Assembly: GCA_015680685.1 (NCBI GenBank)
Contig: MNCI01038234.1
Coordinates: 267,364-331,363, forward strand
From: Gnetum montanum
Taxonomy: Eukaryota; Streptophyta; Gnetopsida; Gnetales; Gnetaceae
Reading direction: 5' to 3'
DNA length: 64,000 nucleotides
Below the pieces are notes generated by a model, which had not been told where the DNA came from, ran no database searches, and saw only the letters and a list, made by a program, of their open reading frames with translations. Positions 46,632-58,509 of this stretch are shown one piece after another (the first letter of the stretch is position 1; every line of letters starts with the position of its first letter). The position numbers and the translations under genes were made by a program.

Positions 46632-48125
46632 TGTACTGACCTAAATCATTGGTGTAAGATTGGAAGGAAAAATATACACCGAAAGATCATTGGGCAAGCA
46701 TAGCTAACCCTGCCTTCAGCCGAGGGCAAGCTAGAAAAGAGAATGAAGGTAGAGTGCCTTGGATGGTTTGCATGGAAATTAACCAAGGACTTACCCGAGC
46801 TAAGCTATAGCTAGTGCTGGGGTTATCATAAATAGTGTAAAAAAAATGTAAAAGGAATGCAAAAAATGACATGAAATGTAAATAGAGTGCAGAGCGTAAA
46901 CAAAGACTAAATTGTAAACGAAGCATAAATAGATCTATATTGTAAATAAAGTGTAAAAAGAGTAAAAAATATAAATGGAAGGCAATAATGAAAATATATT
47001 GTATTTATTAACAAGAGTGTGCACCGGTCAAAGCGTAGTTGCATGTGTAATAGCAAGTCAAGCGCTAAGCCCCAGAGTGATGTGGTGATGTGTTTACGGG
47101 TGCTTTGATGCTAGGAGTCTCGTGTGCCTGAGCATCCAAGGTTCAAAGTTTCTCTTTCTTCAAAATTTCCTCTCTCATTTAAGTGAATTGACAGGGTATT
47201 TATAGGGTTTGGCTAGGCTTGGGCACAGAATCCATGGATGGAATTGATGGTCGAGAGATGAGAGGAAACAGGATCGTGTGACATGTGTCGGGTAGACAGT
47301 TATGTGTGAGTTAGTCATGTGTAGGTAGGCTATGTTCTTGACCAGGTAAATTGCATCTTACAACTTGTGGATTACTCAAGCCCATGGGATTACATATAAT
47401 TTAGACCGTGAGGGCTCGACAAGCCCACAAGTGAAGATGTACGGTAAGAAAATTTGATCCTAGCTCGCTTAACCATGGATCAACTGCTAGATGTCAAGAT
47501 GTTAATTTGAGGCTATTCAAGGAATCTCTATTATGCTAGGGCTCCTAGCATGATTTTTCTAGGATTCAGTGTGTCTTCAGTGTGCATTTTAAGTGCCTTT
47601 GTTTGAGCGTGACCGGTAGTCATGCTGCACTCATGTTGGGTAGTCACGCTGGGCATGTCCTCAATTACACCTCAACATGAGTGAGGTGAAATGCAATTTT
47701 TGACATGAAATTTGAATTTTTTGAAGCCTATTTTTGGGTACAACTACTGCCTAACTATGTGTGATTTGAAATCTGGGAATTTGAGCCTGGATGTGACTTG
47801 TTGTAGACTACTTTGGGTAGGTCACGCTAGGCTCACACTACAGTGTGACCTGCAACATGACCTACAAAAACCTAATGCTGAATGCTGAATGCTGGAATCT
47901 TGATGCTAGATGCTAAACACTAGAATTTTGAACTTTGAACAATCGACCTCCATCTTTGACTTGATTTTGACGCTGCTTGGAGTTGTTCATGCTGAGGGTG
48001 AGAAAACTACCTTGGGCAGGCTAGGTGTGAGCTCAATGCCTTAGCCAAATTTTGCCTCCTGGAACTTTGAAAGGGCTTGAGTCATTTTCATTTCAAAGTG
48101 ATAGGCCAAAATTAGTGGTGTTTCA
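46632..48125 (-). mobile_element. 5' LTR of C
   Basis: 1494 bp. The minus-strand TATA box is at 47197-47205, with AGCGTGAC/GTCACGCT-type motifs in sense upstream (about 47610-47870). It retains the roughly 280-bp stretch lost from the other LTR. Confidence 0.88.
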
Positions 48126-48290
48126 GGGGAGACCTTGGTTACCTTAGTTATGAGCTGTGTCATTGTTCATCCATCAAGAAATTCATTCTTCTTACGAGGG
48201 AGGGAAAATTATCATTCATGGTGATAATGTAGTTCCCCTAGCTATCAATAGTATAGACATAGAATAGGAGTCCAAAGTGGATCTTCAAGA
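48126..48290 (+). pseudogene. pro: Element B protease, continuation after C
   Basis: GGGGAGACCTTGGTTACC resumes the protease as (G)RPWLP, followed by IHQEIHSSYEGGKIIIHGDN, closely like D (RPWLAQL and IHLPYKGGEVIIHGDN). A few TAG/TGA codons break it. Read with 37505-40559 it completes the B protease domain. Confidence 0.8.
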
Positions 48291-49145
48291 AGAATCTCCC
48301 ATCCATGGAGATCAAAAATCAAGATAGCCAATGATGACAATTATAGGTAATGTGATACATTATGGGATGAACTCCCTTTTAGCATTGTAAGTAAATAAGA
48401 TATTGAATATAAGCTTGTGTAGGGTATGCCTTACTCACTCCCTAATCTTGCAAAGGTTAGGAAGAATCTACACAAGTGAAGTTCACCTTAACCTTCTCAT
48501 GCCCCTATGACCAAATGCATAGATAGCCAAATAACCTTATTTTTTTGTGTTTTATTATCTCTTTGTTATTTTATACACATATTCTATGCATGTAGCCTAT
48601 GTTTATTTTCATTATTATCTATTTGCTACAACCTTTCTTTATTTTTACTTATGTTCTAAACATTGAAAAAGAGTCTCTTTCATACATGATTTGTTATGAC
48701 CTTAAACTGGCACATGATCCACTATGACCTTAAATTGGCACTCCATATACTAAGACATTAAACTGGTTATATGGCCTACCATGGCCTTAAACTAACAATG
48801 TGTCCACGATCACATAATATAACTTGTACCCATGATGACCTAAAACTAGCAAACATCTTGTCTATTATGACATTTATTTTTATTGATTAGCCATTAAATG
48901 TTATAACCAAAAACATCAATATGGCCATTTTCAACATTTACAACATTTACTAATATAGATGCATATAGCCAAAATAAAACCAAAATTTAAATTTGAAGTT
49001 AAAATGTCCATAACATACATAGCCATGAGCACATTGTGTGGAAAAAATGTCAAAAAATAACAATCATCCATAACACAGTCTTGGATTACCATAACCATCA
49101 ACATAAGAACACAAACAAATAGCCAACAAGCTAAAATAAAGGAGG
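48291..49145 (+). other. B post-protease region with TTAAACTGGCA-type array
   Basis: ATGACCTTAAACTGGCA-like units recur at 48684-48860 every 30-45 bp. A T-rich stretch lies at 48540-48660. The place where reverse transcriptase would start in a full Ty3/Gypsy element holds none. Confidence 0.6.
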
Positions 49146-49149
49146 TTGC

Positions 49150-51900
49150 TAAGTGGCAGCTCAAGAAGGAAGTGGTGGGCTATTACCACCCTCATTACTA
49201 GAGCTACCAATGTATCTTGAGGCCTAAGATGAAACATTATATAGCTAGTTAGTAACCCATAGCTAAAATCATGACTTAAAACAAGGACTAAAACATAAAA
49301 TATATTAAACCTATGGAGAGTCTACCTCCATTACTTTTGGGGATAGATGGGAAAGGCATTCCTTTAAATAAGGGATGATCTACTCCTCATTCATGTTGAC
49401 CTAGTCAACATCCCCAAGATCAATGCCAAAAAGAATATCAATCCTATCTATAAGAGTCCAAGTAGGAGGCTCATGAGTAATAGTAGCTAGAGAAATCTCA
49501 CTTACAATAGTGGTAACTTGAAGAGTAGGGGATTTTTCCACCTTCAGAGTACTTTGAAAATGTTGATAAGCATTCTCTACCTAAATCCCATAAATGAAAA
49601 ACTTTTTCTTATTCCGTTCAATCGACTCTTCCTTAAGCCACTTTAGGTAAGCCCCATGATTAACCTTATGTTGATGGTTGTGGGCCTTTTGTGTCTTACC
49701 TCACTCTAGAACCCAAGCATAGTGATCTTAACCTTTTGAGAGATGATATCCATCTATATACATTGTTCCAGCATCTCCCATAGAATTGCCACTTTATCCT
49801 GAATGACATGCGAGTAGTGGGCCCATGTGATCTCCTTAGTTTGCAACTCCCCTGCATTAGCCACTTGGGCTTTCACAAAGGTCTTATAGTATCAAACATC
49901 TCTAATAGTATCCTCTTGCCTCTATGTCTTTTCCCTCAAGGCTGTAACTTCCTCCCATAGGGATTCATTAGACCTCTCTAACTCTCATGAAGCTTTTGTG
50001 CATGACATTGCTAAATTAATGGTAGTCTCATATATCTTTATGGGTATACTAGACATATTAGAGGGAAGTCTAGGTAAGGAGTTTACCATCATGTGTTTGT
50101 TGGGATCCCACTCCATGGATGGTACTACACAAACATAAAATGAAATCATAAAACACAACCATAAATAGCCATAATGCAAGTAAAGCCCACGATTGAAGCA
50201 CATAAAACAAAATATTTACCTATCTTAGGTGAAACCTAATGTAATTGATCAATGATGTCCTTAGCCATCCCTCATAAAAAATCCACTTTGTTTCAAGTCT
50301 CTACCCATGGTTTTACATGAAACTTAGGGATGGGAACTTGCATTGGTGGCTCAAGAACTACTATAAGCATAAAAATCATCGAAAGGTTAGGATGGCAGCC
50401 AAAGATAGCCAATAAGAAATAAAAAAAGTAGTAAGGCATAGGCATACTTTCCTTCTCCTCCTTCTCCTTTGGGATAATGATGGAAGAGGCACCTAGGACT
50501 ACCTCACAAATAAAGGAATCTAAATCATCTATATTTGCATTGGCAAGTCCTTCAACCATAGGCTTCTTTTGGAGTTCTTCAAGCCTTTATTCTACCTCCG
50601 TAGAAGCTTGGGCTACTATAGCCTAATGCTTATCTACAATCATAGCACATAAAAAATTGATTAACACATGAAACCATAAAATAGCCATAAACTTTAGAAC
50701 ATGAAATAGTCAAATTTAAATATAGCATACCTGCAATTGCCTACTATGATGGCTTAAGAATTTTTGGTGTAGGTTGATCTAATGCTAGGGGTGCCTCCTC
50801 TATGGGCCTCTTATGTTTCTCTCTAGCTGCCCCTTCGGCCTCCATGCAACATTATTTCGTATCCTAGAAACCATTAGGAAATGAGAGGGCCTCATCATCA
50901 TCAGTACTGTTAGGAGACTCATATTGCCTAACATCAAGATTCCTAGTGGTAATGCATAATGTTTTATCAATCCCCTTTGCTGGGTTCTAGGCCTACATTG
51001 TTGGATAGATGTGCTTTATCCAAGGCCTAGAAAATTGGCTTGGGTCTTTGTAAATCCATCGTCCTTTCCTATACACCACTAGAAACTTCACAAATTTCTT
51101 TAGATAACCTACAAAAAATGCAAAGTGCATATGGATTTTCATAAAGATGTCAACACAGAGTCTAAGGATCTCCTCTCAAAGCCTAGTAGCCAAACTAGTC
51201 ACCTAATCAAATTTGATGCACTCCATTAAGACCTTCTTAAAGGTCCACCCCTATGCTAGGTTGATTACCTTATTTTGTGATAGCAGTTTTGGAAATGGAC
51301 AAGACCTAAACAAAGGATATGATTCCTTTATTTGGGAAGCTATCCATCAAAATTCTAGAGTGGCCCATGTTGGCACCAAGCCACTCTAGAAATTCTTTGC
51401 AATAGCCTGATTCCCTTATTATCCTAATGGAAACCTTTGCCCATTAGCAAGGATACCAAACAAATTGCAAAAGAGACCAACACCTACATCTATGTTCATC
51501 TTAACACCTTGGATGATGGTGGTAAAATGATCAACGTCCTCATCAAAGGAGTTAATGACATGTAGCATCTTTATAGTAGGAATGGATGGAATAGGTGCCA
51601 TAAATACATTGAGCAAACTTACACATTGGATGTTTGCTCGAACGTATCTAGACACCTATCCCTTTGGTCACTCCTACGCCAATGTCACATCACCAAGCTT
51701 TAGGATGAGTGTATCCTCATAACATAAACATGAAAGTGATATAGTAACATCAACCAAGGTGGAAGGTCCTACAAAGCAAGAACCAAAGGTTAGCATCCAT
51801 ATGAGTAGTTTCAAAAAATCAAGAAAAGTAATGAAACACTTAGAGCCATAAAATACTAAAAGCTATATGTTCACATTTACTTTTCTTCAGTGGAGTGGAG
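49150..51900 (-). pseudogene. Antisense multi-exon gene of element B
   Basis: On the minus strand exons of one protein can be joined across GT-AG introns at about 51769-51880, 50634-50730, 50361-50447, 50125-50219 and 49224-49310 (87-112 bp each). Exon landmarks are MLHVINSFDEDVDH, ESYPLFRSCPFPKLL, FVGYLKKFVKFLVV, FSRPWIKHIYP, VKPWVE, a coiled SNESLWEEVTALREK segment and KECLSHLSPK. D carries the same gene with at least four introns at apparently matching places. TAG/TGA codons interrupt it. Related antisense extra ORFs are known in Tat-lineage elements (Grande, RIRE2, Retand), but the function is unknown. The exons were joined by eye. Confidence 0.6.
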
Positions 51901-52079
51901 GTTCTAGCTACAAGGGTTTGATCTGTACTATTGTCCCATCATCCTTACACTTTTTGTATATAAGGTTAAAAGTAGTGGCATATTCATTAAAGTCCCCTCG
52001 TAACTATTGAGACACCAACACATTTGGAACTTCTGGGTCTCAACTACAAAATTGGCTGAGTGTCAAAACTTTGCAATTT

Positions 52080-52976
52080 TTCTAATTATTGAGACTACAT
52101 TGCCATTACTGGGACTACACTTTGGAGCATAGTCAACGTAGTTAGTGCTAAGTCTAGATTTGCAGAATTTCTTCTAAGTGTCAATAGTAGTTGTAGATTT
52201 TTCTAAGTGTCCTGACTATGCTCCCACTAGTAGGGCTATGATCTAGAGTGTAGCTAGCATATTCAGCCTTGGAATGATCAGTTTTGCAAGTTTTCCAAAG
52301 TGTCAAGCCATAGGCTACTAAGCATGTATGGGATGAAAGAAGCTATTTGATGGATGTTCTAACTTTTGGGGCTACACTCCCTGCTATGCTCCATAACGTA
52401 GCTAGCATAGCTTACATGAGGGCATCATTTTCAACAAATTTTCCTAAGTGTTAGGGATACTCTATCCATGTAGGGACTATGCTCTAGAGCATAGCCAACA
52501 TTAGAACACACTTTGCAAAATTTTCCTAACTCCTTGGGCTATGCTCCAAAGCATAGCTATGTAGAAATGCCTCCAAAAGCCTCTAGAACCTAGCACCAGT
52601 TAGTATCTCAGCTCCAACATTTCCTTGACAAGTAGGATTAGCAAGTTTTGTCCTTTTTACACCCCCCCCCATTTGCTCCTAAATTGTACCTATGCTTGAC
52701 ACCACGTGAGAGTGGGTAGCATAGTTCTCAAAGCATAGTGTCCAAGCATACACTATTTGGCATTGTTTGCAGGTACTTTGCGGTCTATTTGACATTCACA
52801 ATGATAGTTTGGCAATGTAGTCACAATTTGGTAGTCTCATAGGATCCATTGGAGCACACCAGCAAAACACCATATCACTTTAGTGGGAGCATAGTTAGGG
52901 GTTAGCATAGTACTAACTACCCCTATACCACAAGGCATCCAATCCACGATTCCAACTAACCTTAGTCCTATAAATA
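52080..52976 (+). promoter_or_regulatory. Palindrome-rich U3 and TATA box, between B and D
   Basis: GCTATGCTC and GAGCATAGC halves alternate through 52120-52560, for example ATGCTCTAGAGCAT and GCTATGCTCCAAAGCATAGC. The TATA box CTATAAATA is at 52968-52976. It lies just beyond the N-terminal end of the B antisense gene and before the D gag, so it could be the 3' LTR of B and the 5' LTR of D. The LTR ends could not be fixed. Confidence 0.55.
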
Positions 52977-54156
52977 TCTCACATTTTACGGGTTGGTATT
53001 TTCAAGCATTTGTCTAGCAAAATTACATCTTAAGCACCCTAGCACCTGAGTGTGCTTGGAATTTTGACAAAATTTGAAATACCATGGCACCATTATACAT
53101 TTTCTAGTACACTATAGCCCATCATAGCTTGTAAGATACCCTGATAGCTAACTTAGAAAGCTCTGACTCCACAGTGGACATCAGTCCTTCGTAGCCAAAC
53201 ATAGACTATGATTATGCTTGCCTACTACACTTGTTGTACATCACATACCTCCTAAACATTCCTGTACAATTTACTATGCTTTTCCCATTTGGGACAATGA
53301 TGCTTCCTCATTGACATTTTATGCATGTTTTTACATCTGTATCTAGCATTTTAGCATTCGCATGTTTGTACCTTCATTTTTGCATCCAAAACCTCTACTA
53401 CCCTCACACTCATGGGCATCATAAACATCGCAAAACACCATGCAAACCCCCTAACATCTCATTTTTTCATAACACCTGTAAGTCCTAATTCAATTGGCAA
53501 GACCATTCTGGGCACCTTTCCATTGTTCCCAATAGGTCCTTGTGTAGAAGCAAGGTCAAGATTGTGTGACTATGGACCTCTCGATGTCCCGTTTCAGCCT
53601 TTGAAATTTTTGGTCACTATAGTTTTTTGGCACTAGAAGGAGGGCCATCACCATTTACTTCTTTGGCCAAATCCCTTGGGTATTGTCTTGCATTCTCTCT
53701 ACATCATTGGAGTAAACTGGACCCCATCATCGATTCCCATAGAACCCTGCCAAACAACATGAGTGCATAGTTAGCCAAATTCTGGGTCTTTCATAGTGTA
53801 GCTAGCTCCAACATAACAAGTGTAGCTAGCTCCAGCATGTTCCCAGAGTTAGTTACTTTTTAGTGCGCATACACTTAGTCATTTTTTGTGCATTCCAAAA
53901 TTAGTTATCTTCTTGCATATTGACACTTAGCCATTTTTCTACATTTTAGCACTTAGCCATTTTTCTTCTTTTCTTTGCATAGGAAACCTTTGGCACTTCT
54001 CCTTTGCATCATGAACCTTGAGAAGCCTTTAACCTCCACTTTGAGTGTAGTTGTCATTTGGCCCACTCATCAGGAAGTCTTGGTTAACCTTCCTTTGTTT
54101 GGGGGCCCTCTCCTAGCCTAGGGGAAATCCCTCCAGTAGTGGAACTTACCTCCTAA
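52977..54156. other. LTR remainder and leader of D
   Basis: No coding signal. TAGTGTAGCTAGCTCCAACA and a similar unit repeat near 53810-53840, and TTAGCCATTTTTC repeats near 53930-53970. Confidence 0.4.
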
Positions 54157-57100
54157 GGTCATGGTTCTCAATGATGACCAATATAACTTTGTTTGTGTAA
54201 AGCTCTAGATACGTTTGCCTTTGGACTATCAAGAAATGGATGCCAAACATAGTTATGAAATTATCCATGACAATGGAAGGGAATGTCTCCCTTTTGATTT
54301 TGACTTTATGCCACTGACAAAAGACTATCAATGGATGCTAGACAACCTCATACATAACATGAGTGGTGATAGAGGGATGTACTACAAAGAGCCTCTTCAA
54401 CATGACAAATGTGAGGCTCAATCTAAGCATAACAACTCGCTCTATGCCTCATTCCAATAGATAGCCTCTACTTTTGCTACATCGATGTCTTGCAGCATTG
54501 TGCTGACACCTAGGTCAACATCTATGATGGAAACCCACAAGACATAGTAGATGCATCGAGATGATGCTCTACCCTTTAGTTTTCCCTTTAGCCTACCCTT
54601 CATCATCCTGTCATAGCCTATTCAGCCCATGTAGCTTGTGCAGCCTGAATAGCATATCCAACCTTTTGTACCTCTAATCATTGTGACTATGTAACCATAT
54701 GTGCATACTACATACATCTCTCAACCACACATGGCTTAGGAATTATTCATTCTACCACCTATCATTTTATAGCAGTATATGGCTTAGGCATCATTTGTCC
54801 CACCACCTATCATGCCTCCACTTTTTGTAATGGCCCAACCCATAAATATGTGGTGGGGGTTGGGCTATGGCATAGCACATACAACAAGCATCACACATGG
54901 TCACATAAGTTGAATCCAAGTTGTGGGTCATTCAAACAACACAATGGATTGCACAATTGGTGTAGCTTGCTACAACTACACCCAACTTGGATCAAGAATT
55001 CCAAGTGATTCAATGCCTCATTAAAGAGGTTAAGTAGCTCAAGGCCACCTCCTCTAAAATTTTCCATGTGATGGATGTTTACTAGGATGATCTAATTAGT
55101 CCTATAGTCCCATCACTTGCACTACCCATTGGAGTCCCTCTACCCCAATTCACCAGATACAATGGTAAAGGGAACACCAATGCCCATCTAGTTACCTTCT
55201 AATTAGAATGCCTCCTACTGTAGGCATGGACAAATGCCATCATCCATGTCTTTTTCATGTCCCTAAATGGAAAGGTGCTAGATTTGTACTACATGCTTCC
55301 TAGGGCCTCCATTGGAGGAATTTCTCACACAATTCATGACTTTCTTCAAGTACAACTTAAAGCTTAAGGTGACCCTCGACCAAAAAAAGAAATTGAAGTA
55401 GGACCACTTAGAGCCCATGCAAAAATTCATTCAATGATGGAGCACATCGCTCGATGAGATCCATGAGCCCATCATGCAAACACACCTGTTGGCCATCCTC
55501 AAAGGTGCAGTGAACAACCTTATCAAGTCAAAGTTATACTACTTTTCCCCGTAGTCCTTGAACCAAGAATTTGCTCAAACTAAGAGCATTCAAGATGGAA
55601 TAGAGGCTAGCAAGGATCCAACCTACATGGCCTACAAAAACCTGAATGCAAAGAAGGAGAAGGACAAGGACAAAGGCAAGTACGCAACTATAACTATTGT
55701 AGTAGTGGCCAATGAGGCTAAGCTAGGTAATGCCAAACCAATGGCTAAGCCCTTGAAGGCACTGACTAACAACAAGATGGCTAGCTCTAGCACTATGGTG
55801 ACAAACTAGCTTGCATTTTTGGTGGCCATGGCACCAACTACCACAAGGACTAACTTCAAGTGCAAGGATTTCTCAAAGTACAAATTGTTACCTATGAAGT
55901 GGTTAGAGCTCTTGGACTAGCTACTTAATGCAAGGTGCATCCAATATAAGAAAATGTCTAAGGAAAATTGCAAGTGGCATGATTGGTATTATAAGCTCCT
56001 TAAGAACCCTTCAGCCACATTGCCAAATGAGCCTATGCTCCCTAAGCATTTCAAATTGGACTAGTTTTGCCAATACCACCAATTGCAAGATCATGACCTA
56101 GAATTTTGCATGGCATTGCAAGATGACATTCAAGACATGATTGATAAGTGTGAGTTAGTCCTAGACACCACTAACCTAGTGCACCCCAAAATCTAGTTAA
56201 TGGGGGTTTACACAGATCTGCTCAATGCAAGTGATGTAGGGTACATCATCAATGCTATTAGCATTGATAATGACTCAGAATTGGTGTGGGAACCATTCAT
56301 GATTTATGTGCCCTCTAGCAACATTGAAGTGTCCTCATCTTCAAATATTTCAAGGACCTCCTTTTTTATTAGAGCACCACCTTGAGCATCCATAATACCC
56401 TTTGTGGTTAGGGTCTTGCAACACATTGCGATAGTAATAGCTCAATCATCCCTCATTGTAAGAGTGCCAGAATGTGTGAACTCCTTGCCTATTGGGAGTT
56501 TGATGGTGGGCAATGCATCGATCCTTGTTTGCCCCAAACTCTATCCTATAGCCAATGCTAACAAGCAAATGATATGGCAAACCAAGAGGCCTAATGAGCA
56601 TCTCATTGATCGAATGCTTAGGAAACACTAGGAGCAAAGGGCATAAGGTCCACCTAAGCTTATTCCTTTGTCTTTCATTTTGATGGCCCAACCAATAGAA
56701 GAGGCCATTGCAACAAGTAGTCAACCATGAAGCATCAAGGTTCCAAAACAACAAAGCCATCAACAATGGAGTATTAAGGCTCTAAAGAAAACTAGGCAAA
56801 TAAGGCTCAAATCCCTTCCATGATAGATATGGTGAAGGCCAACACTAACAACAAGGTAATGGATAGAAGAAAGGACTTCCTTGACACATTGGCCAAAGTT
56901 AACTTGGCTTTAGAATAGAAAAACACAACTCTAAGCTTGTATGTCCTTATAATAACTTCCTCTACCCATCGTGAAGTGTTATTATTTATGTTAACTTCCA
57001 TTCCTATTGTAGAGAACATCCTAATGAATGAACAATCCATTCCTACTATGTTGTTATGTCCTCCCCCACAAGAATTGAGTTGAATGCCTTTGGCATTTTG

Positions 57101-57566
57101 TGATGAGGTAATCAAGGTAGACCTTGAGAAGAGTCAAGTCATTACTGCATTGATGTTCATTACCATCTTCATGGGACAATGCAAAATCGATAATGTGCAT
57201 GTCGATGATGGGGTGACAACCAATGGCATCCCATACATTATCATCGACAAGCTTGTTCTTGTCGATAAAATTCAACCAACAAAGATAATGTGCTTAAAAT
57301 CCTTCAATAGGTTGCATGTTATTGTAAGGTTGACTATCATGATAGAATCTGTGGTAGGGGAGAAATTTCCCACCACCATGGAATTTGTAGTCATTGAGGA
57401 GATTTCAAGCTTCAACCTAATCTTAGGAAGGCCCTGGTTAGCCCAACTATGGGTTGTCTCCTCACCAATCCATAAAGAAATCCACCTTCCATACAAAGGT
57501 GGAGAGGTTATCATACATGGTGACAATGCAACCCCTTTGATCATTAGCAACATTGACATTGAATAA
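54157..57566 (+). pseudogene. gag-pro: Element D gag-protease
   Basis: Landmarks in order: a HSYEIIHDNGRECLPFDFDF N-terminal region (54240), the gag core LPQFTRYNGKG.TNAH (about 55145), a zinc-finger-like FCQYHQLQDHDLEFCMAL near 56066, and the protease 57084-57566. The protease has VDDGVTTNGIP at the active site, then FNLILGRPWLAQL and VIIHGDN. The frame changes between 54215, 55558 and 57084, so several indels occurred. The protease section alone is open for 160 codons. It is the same lineage as B and C. Confidence 0.75.
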
Positions 57567-58500
57567 GGATTAGAGGTGGAGTTCCTTAATAACATGCCTC
57601 TTGTAAAAGATAAAGGTGAAAACTATGAAGTAAACCAACCTAGAGAGCCAATGAAAACCCCTGACCATTCAGAAGATACTTTGTGGGAAAAGCTACCCTC
57701 TGACATAGCTAATGAAGGTTAGGGAAAGTACCATATCATGACCTCCAGGCCCTATGCGTGACCTAACCCACACCAAATTAGGAAGCAACTACATGACTAA
57801 GGAGTCATTTTGTGCAATAGGCATCAGGTCTCTACCTACCCCACTTCTACACACTTTGCTTGTTTGCATTTTGTTTACATTTTAGCCTGATTTGCATTTT
57901 TGCATTATTTGTCATTTCATGCATTCATTCCTTCTATTTGTACATGTTCACTAAGTTTACATTTTCACTTCTTACGTTTTAGTCATTAGTTTACATACAA
58001 AAAATAAAAAAATCCATAAAAATCATAAAAATTAAAAATTCATAAAATGTCATGGCCCACCATGGCCTCAAATTGGCAACTTTTGGGCTGAAAAGGCCTT
58101 AAACTATTTCATGGCCTACCATGGCCTAATACTGACATTCTTTTCCCCTCTTATCACATGGACCATAATGGCCTAAAACTACTAATGTAACCCAGCATGA
58201 CCTTAAAGTAGCACCACCTTTCCTGTTAGCGCATGGCCAAAAATGATCTTAAACTATCATTGGGGCCTGGAATGGCCTAAAACTATCAAATTGTTGTCTA
58301 CATATGTGGCTTGACATGGTGTAAAACTAGCGATCATTTCACATCAACTTACTACCACATTACTAAACACATAGCAATAGACTCAATACAGAAAAAATCC
58401 ATTATATCTCATCAAAAATAATGTTACATGACATGATCATCAATAGTACAACATGCAACAATACACAAAATATGAAAATGCTAGATGGCAGGGCTACATC
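57567..58500 (+). other. D post-protease region with motif array
   Basis: A T-rich stretch with TTTGCATTTTGTTTACATTT-type repeats (57860-57990) is followed by CATGGCCTCAAATTGGCAAC-like units at 58045-58340. The layout matches B. There is no reverse transcriptase. Confidence 0.6.
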
Positions 58501-58509
58501 AAGGTCTAC

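Larger units (their letters stand above)
40560..48125 (-). mobile_element. Element C: minus-strand gag-protease retrotransposon nested in B
   Basis: The LTRs at 40560-41769 (3' LTR) and 46632-48125 (5' LTR) both read TGTACTGACC...GGTGTTTCA on the plus strand. GGGGA flanks both ends (40555-40559 and 48126-48130), a perfect 5-bp target duplication. The sense strand is minus: gag-protease runs 46339 to 43559. Only about 1.8 kb separates the protease from the 3' LTR, with no reverse transcriptase, integrase or extra ORF. Confidence 0.92.

Noticed and set aside
52661-52672. Run of C near 52665
   Set aside because: A simple homopolymer with no conserved counterpart.
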